From Hypericum androsaemum (lineage: Eukaryota; Streptophyta; Magnoliopsida; Malpighiales; Hypericaceae): 64,000 nucleotides of DNA. A program made the position numbers and the translations under genes. Below, one piece after another: positions 1 through 10,521 of the stretch. The notes under the pieces are model-generated. The model was not told the origin of the DNA and made no database searches. It saw only the letters and a program-made list of their open reading frames with translations. The DNA lies in contig OZ023198.1 of assembly GCA_963995505.1 (NCBI GenBank), positions 7,402,558-7,466,557 on the forward strand. The letters are read 5' to 3'. The first letter of the stretch is position 1. Each line of letters opens with the position of its first letter.

Positions 1-2090
1 TTCTTTCCTCTTCTTACCTTATCTTGCCTTATCTTTCCTTTCCTTTCCTTTTCTTGCCTTTCCTTGCCTTATCTTTCCTTTTCTTTCCTTTCCTTACCTT
101 TTCTTGCCTTTCCTTGCCTTATCTTTTCTTTTCATTCCTTTTCTTGCCTTTTATTATCATTTCTTGCCTTTTCTTATCTTTTCTTCCATTTTCTTGCCTT
201 TTCTTTCCATTTCATACCTTTTCATGACTTTTCCTTGCCATTTCCTTTCTTATCTTGCCTTTTCCTTGACCTTTCTTTCCTCTTCATACCTTATCTTTCC
301 TTCTCTTTCCTTTTCCTTACCTTTTCTTCCCTTTTCTTTCCTTATCTTTCCTTTTTTTGCCTTTTCTTAACTTTTCCATGCCTTTGCTTGCCTTATCTTG
401 CCTTTTCTCGCCTTATCTTTCCTTTTCTTTCCATTTCTTTCCTTTTCTTGCCTTTTCTTGCTTTATCTTTCCTTTTCTTACCTTTTCTTGCCTTTTCTTG
501 CTTTATCTTGCCTTTTCTTACCTTTTCTTACCTCATCTGTCCTTTTCTTTCCTTTTATTGCCTTTCCTTTTCTTTTCTTGCCTTATCTTGCCTTTTCTTG
601 CCTTTTCTTTCCTTAACTTGCCCTTTCTTTGCCTTTTCTTTCCTTTTCTTGCCTTATCTTTTGATATCTTGCATTTTCTTAAATTTTCATTCCTTTTCCT
701 TGGCTTTTCTTACCTTTTCTTTCCTTTACTTGCCTTTTCTTACCTTTTCTTTCCTTTTCTTACCTTTTACTTGCCTTTTCTTTCCGTATCTGGGCATTTC
801 TTGCCTTTTCCTTGCCTTTTCTTTTCTTTTCTTGCCTTATCTTGCCTTTTCCTTGCCTTTTCTTTCCTTTTCTTGCCTTATCTTGCCTTTTCCTTGCCTT
901 TTCATTCCTTTTCTTGTCTTTTCATGCCTTTTCTTACCTTATCTTTCCTTTTCTTGCCTTTTCATGTCTTTTCCATGTCTTTTCTTGCCTTTTCTTTACT
1001 TTTATTTTCTTCTCATTCCTTTTCCTTGCATTTTCTTGCCTTATCTTGCCTTTTCTTGCCATATCTTGCCTTTCTTGCCTTTTCTTACCTTTTCTTGCCT
1101 TTTCTTACCTTTTCTTGCCTTTTCTTGCCTTTTCCTTACCTTTTCTTGCCTTTTCTTGCCATATATTTCCTTGTTTTGCCTTTTCTTTCCTTTTCCTGGC
1201 CTTTTATTGCCTTTCTTTCCTTTACTTGTCCTTTCCTTGCCTTTTCTTGCCTTTTCTTACTTTTTTCTTGTCTTTTCCTTGCCTTTTCATGCCTTTTCTT
1301 TCCATATATTGCCTTTTCTTTCCTTTTCCTTTCCTTTTCCTTGCCTTTTCTTTCCTTTTCTTGCCTTATCTTGCCCTTTCTTGCCTTTTCCTTGCCTTTT
1401 CCTTGCCTTTTCTTTCCTTTTCTGGTCTTTTCAAGCCTTTTCTTGCCTTATCTTTCATTTTCTTGCCTTTTCATGCATTTTCCACGCTTTTCTTTCCTTT
1501 TCTTGCCTTATCTTGACTTTTCTTGCCATATCTTGCCTTATCTTGCCTTTTCTTTCATTTTCCTTGACTTTTCTTGCCTTATCTTTCCTTTTTTTGCCTT
1601 TTCCATGCATTTTCTTGCCTTATCTTTCCTCTTCTTTCCATTTCTCACCTTTTCTTGCCTTGTCTTTCCTTTTCCTTGCCCTTTCTTTCCTTTTCTTGCC
1701 TTTTCATGCCTTATCTGTCCTTTTCTTGCCTTTTCATGCCTTTTCCATGCCTTTTCTTGCCTTCTCCTTACTTTTCTTGCTTTATCTTCCATTTTCTTGC
1801 CATTTCATTCATTTTCCTTTCCTTTTCTTGCCTTTTATTGCCTTCTCCTTGCCTTTTCTTGCCTTACCTTTTCTTTCATTCCTTTTCTAGCCTTTTCTTA
1901 TCATTTCTTGCCTTTTCTTTCCTTTTCTTGCCTTTTCATGACTTTTCCTTGCTATTTCTTACCTAATCTTGCTTTTGCCATGACTTTTCTTTCCTCTTCT
2001 TACCTTACTTTGCCTTTTCTTGCGTTTTCTTTCCTTATCTTTCCTTTTCTTGCCTTATCTTTCCTTTTGTTTCCTTTTCTTGCGATATCT
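1..2090 (-). repeat. 10-bp satellite block S1 (pyrimidine strand on +)
   Basis: This is a continuous degenerate tandem array whose top strand reads CCTTTTCTTG again and again, so the purine form AAAAGGCAAG lies on the minus strand. Most units are 10 bp, with occasional 11-bp units made by an extra base near CCTTGCC. Variation is limited: TTCTTG alternates with TATCTTG, TTCTTTCC and TTCATGCC. The array starts before the window and stops abruptly at the LTR end at 2091. Long open frames here exist only because the unit lacks stop codons in any frame. No gene is seen. Confidence 0.95.
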
Positions 2091-2862
2091 TGATATGAAT
2101 CTCAGCGGAAAAGACTCACAAGAACTCACAAGAACTAAGGCGCGAAATTGAACCTTAACCCGCAGCAAGAGCTTCTGAACCTTGACCTAAGGTCGTATCA
2201 CGCCACGAGCGGGGATGGATGATCCGCTTGATAAGTGAAAGATAAATTCTAGCCAAGACGACTCACCAGCCTAAGCAAGAACAAACGAGTATCTAAACTC
2301 ACAATTAGCCAATGCTAAGTAATTCTCCGAATTGTTATATTTATTGAATGAGGATGCCTCTTTATATAGGCTCCATAAGTCTTACAATTTCCTAAACGAA
2401 AACTAACTCCAAATAAGGAGTTCAAGGCTGACCAAAACTCTCCTTCCTAATTTAAAGGGATTCTGGCCGAAATATTCAACTAAGTAGGAAAACAATCTAA
2501 ACATAGATAACTAATAGACTATCTAGTAAATATCACGTCCTAAAACATAGTAGATGCAATTCCTAAAATTTAGGGACGCATGTGCAAGATAAGCTTGAAA
2601 TTCACGTGCGCATGCATCCAGGAGATTGCGTGCATCTCAAACTTCCCATTTAGCTTCCAAAACGTGCATGGGCCTCCCTTGGACTTCTTGGACGTCCTTG
2701 GTCCTCCACGCACTTGCTTGAGCCCAAACTTCTTGCATTAGTCCATTGAAGTCAGATTGCAACTTCCTAGCTCTTGCTCTTGTCATTGGCCCAATTGGAA
2801 CTTGAACTTGCTGCGAGTCTACAAGCTTGATAGTAGGTGCGTCCTTAGGCTTGCTCACATCA
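2091..2862 (-). repeat. 3' LTR of element A (772 bp)
   Basis: The LTR begins TGATATGAATC at 2091 and ends GCTCACATCA at 2862, followed at once by the polypurine tract. A second, solo copy lies at 9326-10128 (803 bp) and a diverged relative at 55053-55822 (770 bp). Compared with the solo copy it lacks roughly 30 bp near its outer end, around 2120. On the minus strand it holds a TATATAAAG box near 2360-2368. Its inner part encodes the last codons of pol. Confidence 0.92.
2360..2368 (-). promoter_or_regulatory. LTR TATA box of element A
   Basis: The minus strand reads TATATAAAG within GGAGCCTATATAAAGAGG. The same box is kept in the solo LTR (9641-9649) and in changed form TATATAAGG in element A' (55371-55379). 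Its place inside the LTR fits the U3 promoter. Confidence 0.7.
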
Positions 2863-4238
2863 GTCCCCTCCTCTTGAAAAGGATTTGTCCTCAAATCATC
2901 ACCTACATCAAACGGACTCAAGTCAGCCACGTTAAACGAAGAACTTACATTATACTCACCCGGAAGGTCTAGCTTGTAGGCATTATCATTGATGCGTTCT
3001 ATCACTTGGAATGGACCATCTCCTCGTGGTAGCAACTTTGAACGTCTTTGGACAGGAAAACGCTCCTTCCTCATATGTAGCCAAACCCAATCTCCCGGCT
3101 CAAAGATAACCTTGTGCCTTCCTTTGTTTGCTTGCCTCGCATAGTGCTCCGTGCTCTTCTCGATGTTCATTCTTGCTTGCTCATGTAACTGCTTGACAAA
3201 TTCAGCCTTCTTCTTGCCATCTAAGTTAACATGCTCACTCGAAGGTAGAGGTGATAAATCCAATGGAGTCAAAGGATTAAATCCATAAACAAGCTCAAAT
3301 GGTGAGAATTGAGTAGCAGAATGGACAGAACGATTATAAGCAAACTCAACATGAGGCAAACATTCTTCCCAAGTCTTAATGTTATGCTTAATGAGTGCTC
3401 TCAAAAGTGTAGACAAAGTCCTATTCACTACTTCAGTTTGATCATCAGTTTGAGGATGACAAGTAGTAGAAAACAACAACTTAGTACCTAACTTGCACCA
3501 CAAGGTCTTCCAAAAGTAACTTAGGAACTTAGCATCTCTATCAGAGATAATTGTCCTAGGCATGCCATGCAACCTAACAACCTCTCTAAAGAACAAATCA
3601 GCAATGTTTGAAGCATCATTAGTCTTATGACACGGAATGAAATGTGCCATCTTAGAAAACCTATCCACTACCACAAAAATTGAATCTCTTCCACGCTTAG
3701 TCCTAGGTAGTCCTAACACAAAATCCATAGAGATATCAATCCAAGGCTCACTAGGTATAGGTAGTGGGGTGTACAAACCATGGGGTTTTACCTTTGACTT
3801 GGCTTGCTTGTAAGTGATGCAACGACCACAAACTCTCTCAACGTCTCTCTTCATGTGTGGCCAAAAGAAATGATCTTGTAGCATTGCCAAGGTCTTTGCA
3901 ATTCCAAAATGCCCCATTAAGCCACCTCCATGTGCCTCCTGAATTAGTAATTCTCGCATCGAACAATTAGGCACACAAAGTTTGTTTTCACGAAATAGGT
4001 AACCTTCATTACGAAAGAACTTACCAAATGCACTTTTTTCAGTTGATCTAAACAACTCGCTAAAATCAACATGATCAACATACATCTCTTTAATGTGTTC
4101 AAAGCCAAGTAGTTTAGCATCAAGAGTTGAGATCAAGGCGTACCTTCGTGATAGTGCATCAGCCACTATATTTTCCTTACCTTGCTTGTAGCGAATGACA
4201 TAAGGAAATGTCTCAATGAATTCCACCCATCGTGCATG
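2637..4238 (-). pseudogene. pol 3' fragment: RNase H C-terminus, integrase and C-terminal tail
   Basis: The frame is open for about 533 codons with no internal stop, but it lacks its own start: upstream codons are translated satellite. It opens with the RNase H end ([14 protein letters not shown], then [13 protein letters not shown]). It continues with the integrase zinc-binding region ([12 protein letters not shown], then [11 protein letters not shown]) and the catalytic core with D in [12 protein letters not shown] in [11 protein letters not shown] and E in QTEVVNRTL. Next come the [14 protein letters not shown] and [11 protein letters not shown] segments and a tail with [12 protein letters not shown]. 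Two changes matter. The last zinc ligand is Tyr (codon at 3810-3812) where copy A' has Cys, and QTDGQTE reads QTDDQTE (codon at 3441-3443). Both are G-to-A on the coding strand. An intact frame with damaged integrase residues suggests recent loss of function. Confidence 0.9.
2863..2875 (-). other. Polypurine tract of element A, also coding
   Basis: The minus strand reads AAGAGGAGGGGAC directly next to the 3' LTR, the expected site for plus-strand DNA priming. The pol frame passes through it, encoding Gln-Glu-Glu-Gly of NPFQEEGTD, and goes on into the LTR. Confidence 0.85.
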
Positions 4239-7200
4239 AAAAGGAAAAGAAAGGGGCATGAAAAGGCAAGAAAAGGAAAGAAAGGGAAATGAAATGGCAA
4301 GATAAGGAACGAAAAGGCATGAAAAGTTAAGGAAAAGGCAAGAAAAATGTAAGAAAAGGCAAGATAAGACAAGAAAATGCAAGAAAAGGAAAGAAAAGGA
4401 AAGATAAGGCAAGAAAAGATAAGGAAAATGCAAGGAAAGGAAAGAATGGCAAAAAAAGGTAAGGAAAAGTCAAGAAAAGGCAAGAAAAGGCAAGGAAAAG
4501 TAATGAAAAGGCAAAAAAAGGAACTAAAATTCAAGGAAAAGGAATGAAAAGGCAAGAAAAGGAAAGATAAGGTAAGATAAGGAAAGAAACGGCAAGGAAA
4601 AGGGAAGATAAGGTAAGAAAAGGCTAGGAAAAGGCACGAAAAGGTAAGAAAAGAAAAGAAAAGGAAAGAAAAAGGAAAGAAAAGGCTAGAAAAGGTAAAA
4701 AAAGGAAAGAAAAGGCAAGAAAAGGTAAGAAAAGGCAAGATAAGGTAAGAAAAGGCAAGAAAAGGAAAAAAAAGGAAAGATAAAGAAAGATGAGGCAAGA
4801 AAAGGCATGATCAGGCAGAAAAGGAAAGAAAATGCAAGAAAAGGCAAGAAAAGGAAAGAAAAGGCAAGAAAAGGAATGGAAAAGCCAAGAAAAGGCAAGA
4901 AAAGGCAAGGAAAAGGCAAGAAAAGGCAAGAAAAGGAAAGAAAAGGCAAGAAAAGGAATGGAAAAGGCAAGATAACGCAAGATAAGGCAAGGAAAATGAA
5001 AGAAAAGACATGGAAAAGGCATTGGAAGGCAAGAAAAGATAAGATAAGGCAAAAAAGGCATGAAAAGGCAAGAACACATAAGAAAGGGCAAGGAAAGGGA
5101 AAGAAAAGGCAAGATAAGGCATGGAAAAGGCATGAAAAGCAAGAAAAGGAAAGATAAGGCAAGAAAAGGCATGAAAAGACATGAAAAGGACAGAAAAGGC
5201 AAGGAAAAGGCAAGAAAAGGCAAGATAAGGCAAGAAAAGGAAAGAAAAAGCAAGATAAGGCAAGAAAAGGCAAGAAAAGAAGACATAAGGCAAGAAAATA
5301 TAAGATAAGGTAAGAAGAGGAAAGAAAATTTAAGGAAAAGGCAAGAAAAGGCAAGGAAAAGGCAAGACAAGTCAAGTAAAAGGCAAGAAAAGGCAAGGAA
5401 AAGGCATGAAAAGGTAAGAAAAGGAAAGAAAAGATAAGAAAAGGCAATAAAAGGAATGAAAAGAAAAGATAAGGAAAGAAAAGATAAGAAAAGCCAAGAA
5501 AAAGGAATGAAAAGGAAAGTAAAGCAAGGAAAAGGAATGAAAAGGCAAGGAAAGGTAAGAAAAGGTAAGAAACGGCAAGAAAAGATAAGAAAATGCAAGA
5601 AAAGTAATGAAAAGATAAGATAAGGCAAGAAAAGGAAAGGAAAAGGCAAGAAAAGGCAAGAAAAGTCAAAGAAAAGGAATGAAAATGTAAGAAAAGGCAA
5701 GATAAGGCAAGAAAATCAAGGAAAAGGCATGAAAAGGCAAGGAAAGGAAAGAAAAGGCAAGAAAAGGTAAGAAAAGGCAAGATAAGGCAAAAAAGGCAAG
5801 AAAAGGAAAGAAATGGAAAGATAAGGAAAGATATGGCAAGAAAAGGCATGGAAAATGCAAGAAACGGTAAAAAAAGGAAAGATAAGGTGAGAAAAGGTAA
5901 GAAAAGGCATAAAAAGGTAAGAAAAGGCAAGAAAAGGTAATAAAAAGCATGATCAGGCAAGAAAAGGCAAGAAAAGGAAAGAAAAGAAAAATAAGGCAAG
6001 ATATGGCAAGAAAAGGCAAGATAAGGTAAGAAAAGGCAAGATAAGGTAAGAAAAGGAAAGATAAGGTAAGAAAGGAAAAGGCATGATAAGAAAGAAAAGG
6101 AAAGAGAAGGCATGTAAAGGCATGAAAAGACAAGAAAAGGAAAGAAAAGGCAAGGAAAAGGCAAGATAAGGCAAGAAATGGAAAGAAAAGGCAAGGAAAA
6201 GGCAAGAAAAGGCAACATAAGGAAAGAAAAGGCATGGAAAAGGCATGAAAAGGTAAGAAATGACAAGAAAAGGCAAGAAATGGTAAGAAAAGGCAAGAAA
6301 AATCAAGGAAAAGGTAAGCAAAGGAAAGAAAAGGCAAGAAAAGGCAAGAAAAGGAAAGAAATGGCAAGAAAAGGCAAGGAAAATGAATGAAAAGGCAAGA
6401 AAAGGAAAGATAAGGCAAGATAAGCCAAGATAAGGAAAGAAAAGGAAAGGAAAGGCAAGAAAATGAAAGAAAAAGAAAAATGAGGTAAGAAAAGTCAAAG
6501 AAAAGGCACGAAAAGGTAAGAAAAGGTAAAGAAAAGGCAAGGAAAAGGCAAGAAAAGGCAAGAAAAAGCAAGAAAAACCTAAGAAAATGCAAAAAAAAAG
6601 GCAAGAAAAGGAAAGAAAAGGCAAGGAAAAGGCAAGAAAAGGAAAGAAAAGGAAAGAAAAGGCAAGAAAAGGCAAGAAAAGGCAAGAAAAGGAAAGAAAA
6701 GGCACGAAAAGGCAAGAAAAGGTAAAGAAAATGTAAGGAAAAGGCAAGATAAAGCAAGAAAAAGCTAGGAAAAGACAAAAAAAGGCAAGAAAAGGAAAGA
6801 AAAGGCAAGAAAAGGAAAGACAGGGCGAGAAACGGTACGAAAAGGAAAGAAAATGCAAGAAAAGGAAAGACAAGGCAAGATAAGGCAAGAATAGGCAAGA
6901 TCAGGCAGGAAAAGGCAAGGAAAAGGAAAGAAAAGGTACAGAAAAGGCATGAAAAGGAAAGAAAAGGAAAGATAAGGTAAAAGAAGGCATCAAAAGCCAT
7001 GAAAAGGAAAAAAAGGGCAAGGAAAAAGAAAGAAAAGGCAAGATAAGGCAAGAAAAGGAAAGAAAAGGAAAGGAAAAGGAAAGAAAGGGCAAGAAAAGGA
7101 AAGAAAAGGCATGGTAAAGGCATGATAAGAAAGAAAAGGAAAGAGAAGGCAAGAAAAAGCATGAAAAGTTAAGAAAAGGATAGAAAAGGCAAGGAAAAGG

Positions 7201-9226
7201 CAAGAAAAAGCATGAAAAGTTAAGAAAAGGATAGAAAAGGCAAGGAAAAGGCAAGAAAAGGCAAGATAAGGCAAGAAAAGGAAAGAAAAGGCAAGGAAAA
7301 GCAAGAAAAGGCAAAATAAGGAAAGAAAAGGCATGAAAAAGGCATGAAAAGGCAAGGAAAAGGCAAAAAAAAGGTAAGAAACGGCAAGATAAGGCAAGAA
7401 AAAGTAGAAAAGGAAAGAAAAGGTAAGAAAAGACAAGAAAAGGAAAGAAATGGCAAGAAAAGGCTAGGAAAATGAATGAAAAGGCAAGAAAAGGAAAGAT
7501 AAGGCAAGATAAGCCAAGGAAAGGCAAGAAAAGCAAAGAAAAGGAAAGATGAGGTAAGAAAGGGCAAGGAAAAGGAAAGATGAGGTAAGAAAGGGCAAGG
7601 AAAAGGCAAGATAAGGCAAGTAAAGGCAAGATAAGCCAAGATAAGGAAAGAAAAGGAAAGGAAAGGCAAGAAAAAGAAAGAAAAAGAAATATGAGGTAAG
7701 AAAAGTCAAAGAAAAGGCAGGAAAAGGCAAGAAAAGGTAAAGAAAAGGCAAGGAAAAGGCAAGAAAAGGCAAGATAAAGCAAGAAAAAGCTAAGAAAATG
7801 CAAAAAAAGGCAAGAAAAGGAAAGAAAATGCAAGGAAAAGGCAAGAAAAGGTAAGAAAAGACAAGAAAAGACAAGAAAAGGAAAGAAAAGGCACGAAAAG
7901 GAAAGAAAAGGTAAAGAAAACACAAGGAAAAGGCAAGATAAAGCAAGAAAAAGCTAGGAAAAGACAAAAAAAGGCAAGAAAAGGAAAGAAAAGGCAAGAA
8001 AAGGAAAGACAGGGCGAGAAATGGTAAGAAAAGGCAAGAAAATGCAAGAAAAGGAAAGACAAGGCAAGATAAGGCAAGAATAGACAAGATCAGGCAGGAA
8101 AAGGCAAGGAAAATGCAAGAAAAGGTGCAGAAAAGGCATTAAAAGGCAAGAAAAGGAAAGATAAGGTAAAAGAAGGCATGAAAAGCCATGAAAAGGAAAA
8201 AAAGGCAAGGAAAAAGAAAGAAAAGGCAAGATAAGGCAAGAAAAGGAAAGAAAAGGAAAGGAAAAGGAAAGAAAAGGCAAGAAAAGGCAAGAAAAGGCAT
8301 GGAAAAGGCATGATAAGAAAGAAAAGGAAAGAGAAGGCACGAAAAAGCATGAAAAGTCAAGAAAAGGATAGAAAAGGCAAGGAAAAGGCAAGAAAAGGCT
8401 AGATAAGGCAAGAAAAGGAAAGAAAAGGCAAGGAAAAGGCAAGAAAAGGCAAAATAAGGAAAGCATGAAAAGTCAAGAAAAGGATAGATAAGGCAAGGAA
8501 AAGGCAAGAAAAGGCTAGATAAGGCAAGAAAAGGAAAGAAACGGCAAGGAAAAGGCAAGAAAAGGCAAAATAAGGAAAGAAAAGGCATCGAAAAGGCATG
8601 AAAAGGCAAGGAAAAGGCAAGAAAAGGTAAGAAACGGCAAGATAAGGCAAGAAAAAGTAGAAAAGGAAAGAAAAGTCGAGGAAAAGGTAATCAAGGGAAA
8701 GAAAAGGTAAGAAAAGACAAGAAAAGAAAAGAAATGGCAAGAAAAGGCTAGGAAAATGAATGAAAAGGCAAGAAAAGGAAAGATAAGGCAAGATAAGCCA
8801 AGGAAAGGCAAGAAAAGCAAAGAAAAGGAAAGATGAGGTAAGAAAAGGCAAGGAAAAGGCAAGATAAGGCAAGTAAAGGCAAGATAAGCCAAGATAAGGA
8901 AAGAAAAGGAAAGGAAAGGCAAGAAAAAGAAAGAAAAAGAAAAATGAGGTAAGAAAAGTCAAAGAAAAAGTACGAAAAGGCAAGAAAAGGTAAAGAAAAT
9001 GTAAGGAAAAGGCAAGATAAAGCAAGAAAAAGCTAGGAAAAGACAAAAAAAAGGCAAGAAAAGGAAAGAAAAGGCAAGAAAAGGAAAGACAGGGCGAGAA
9101 ATGGTAAGAAAAGGCAAGAAAGTGCAAGAAAAGGCAAGACAAGGCAAGAAAAGGCAAGAAAAGGCAAGATCAGGCAGGAAAAGGAAAGGAAAAGGCAAGA
9201 AAAGGTACTGAAAAGGCATGAAAAGG
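4239..9226 (+). repeat. 10-bp satellite block S2 (purine strand on +)
   Basis: AAAAGGCAAG-type units run in the opposite polarity to S1. The common variants are AAAAGGAAAG, ATAAGGCAAG, AAAAGGCATG and AAAAGGTAAG. The rarer string CAGGGCGAG recurs near 6831, 8010 and 9090, and long stretches around it repeat in the same order. This points to higher-order units of about 1.1-1.2 kb in the right half. No gene is seen. The open frames here translate to Phe/Leu/Ser/Cys-rich or Lys/Arg/Glu-rich low-complexity strings. Confidence 0.95.
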
Positions 9227-10521
9227 TGATGTGAATCTCGTTACGAATCCATGCGAAAGTCGGATCTATCTACGTTCAGAATGGTGGAAATCTCGACCCG
9301 TTGTTTGCACCTTTGCAAGAACCTCTGATATGAATCTCCGCGGAAAAGATTCACAACTCGGACCGTTTGTTACTTTAGAATGGAACAGATCACAACTCAC
9401 AAGAACTCACACGAACTAAGGCACGAAATTGAACCTTAACCCGCTGCAAGAGCTTCTGAACCTTGACCTAAGGTCGTATCACGCCACGAGCGGGGATGGA
9501 TGATCCGCTTGATAAGTGAAAGATAAATTCTAGCCAAGACGACTCACCAGCCTAAGCAAGAACAAACGAGTATCAAAACTCTCAATTAGCCAATGCTAAG
9601 TAATTCTCCGAATTGTTGTCTTTATTGAAGGGGGACGCCTCTTTATATAGGCTCCATAAGTCTTACAACTTTCCTAAACGAAACTAACTCCAAATAAGGA
9701 GTTTAAGGCTGGTCAAAACTCTCTTTCCTATTCTAAAAAGATTCTGGCCGAACTTATTGAACTAAATAAGGAATAATATAAGCAAATAATATCTAATAGA
9801 ATAACTACTAGCTGCACGTCCAAAACAAGTAGATGCACGGACTAAATAGGCTGATTCTTCTTGATTCTCCATGTGCGCATGCATCTAGAAGCTTACGTGC
9901 ATGTCAAGCTTCCCATTTAGCTTCCAAAACGTGCATGGGTCTCCCTTGGGCTTCTTGGACGTCCTTGGTCCTCCACGCACTTGCTTGGGCCCAAACGTCT
10001 TGCATTAATCCATTGAAGTCAGATTGCAACTTCCTAGCTCGTGCTCTTGTCATTGGCCCAATTGGAACTTGAACGTGCTTCGAGTCTACAAGCTTGATAG
10101 TAGGTGCGTCCTTAGGCTTGCTCACATCAACCTCGGTATGAACAACCTCGACCCGCTCCTGTAGGGAAATAAGAACCTTGAATTGATGAAGATGCCACAA
10201 ACGGTGATGTAGATCCGCTTGATAAGTCGAAGGTGAACGAACGAAATCCCTCCGTTGTGTTCGAACAGTTTCGAAGAACCAAGAGAGCAAAGCCCACGTT
10301 TTTGTACTCAAATTATTCTCCTCATTCTCATTGATAAAGGTAGATTGTTACAAAAATAATCCTAGTTAAATAAAACTTCTAACTAGATAAATATGACTTA
10401 AAAAGGGAATTTAAAAAGGAAAATAACTCTAATCCTACTAGGAATACTTCCTAAATAGACTTTGAAACTCAAAAACGAATTATTAAATAATTATGGCTTC
10501 TTGCAGATCTGATTCATATCA
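9227..10521 (-). repeat. 3' LTR of element B, interrupted (9227-9325 and 10129-10521)
   Basis: The outer 99 bp match the other B LTRs. They are separated from the rest by the solo LTR at 9326-10128, with ACCTC at 9321-9325 repeated at 10129-10133. Without the insert this LTR is about 487 bp against 630 bp for the 5' LTR and the solo B LTR. It lacks roughly a dozen bases that contain the TATA box (near 10336) and about 140 bp near 10450. These losses make it a poor promoter. Confidence 0.88.
9326..10128 (-). mobile_element. Solo LTR of element family A, nested in the B 3' LTR
   Basis: This is an 803-bp LTR from TGATATGAATC to GCTCACATCA with a perfect 5-bp target duplication ACCTC on both sides. 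Its sequence matches the 3' LTR at 2091-2862, including the coding tail ([26 protein letters not shown]) at about 9904-10128. It has a TATATAAAG box on the minus strand at 9641-9649. No internal element sequence remains, so a full A element most likely inserted here and was later removed by LTR-LTR recombination. A chance in-frame fusion of its tail to LTR B sequence gives an open frame at 9904-10311 with no expected function. Confidence 0.93.

Larger units (their letters stand above)
2091..4238 (-). mobile_element. Truncated Ty3/gypsy element A (CRM-like): 3' LTR plus RNase H-integrase end of pol
   Basis: Reading on the minus strand, the fragment enters inside RNase H at 4238, continues through the complete integrase and a C-terminal tail, crosses the polypurine tract at 2863-2875 and ends with a full 3' LTR at 2091. 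The gag, protease, reverse transcriptase and 5' LTR are missing. At 4238 element sequence passes directly into satellite, sharing GCATG with the satellite variant GGCATGAAAA. Satellite polarity is opposite on the two sides. The CRM assignment is inferred from the integrase sequence and from coding sequence that runs into the LTR; a reverse transcriptase tree cannot be made from this copy. Confidence 0.88.

Noticed and set aside
1..2090. Telomere-type repeat
   Set aside because: The unit is not TTTAGGG or a known plant variant, and polarity switches inside the window.
4166..4798. Apparent fusion of a hydrophobic N-terminus to element A pol
   Set aside because: The upstream codons are translated satellite read through the truncation junction at 4238; the homologous pol sequence in A' continues differently.
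9231..9419. 62-codon plus-strand frame at the LTR B/LTR A junction
   Set aside because: It crosses the insertion point of the solo LTR, so it cannot be an old gene.
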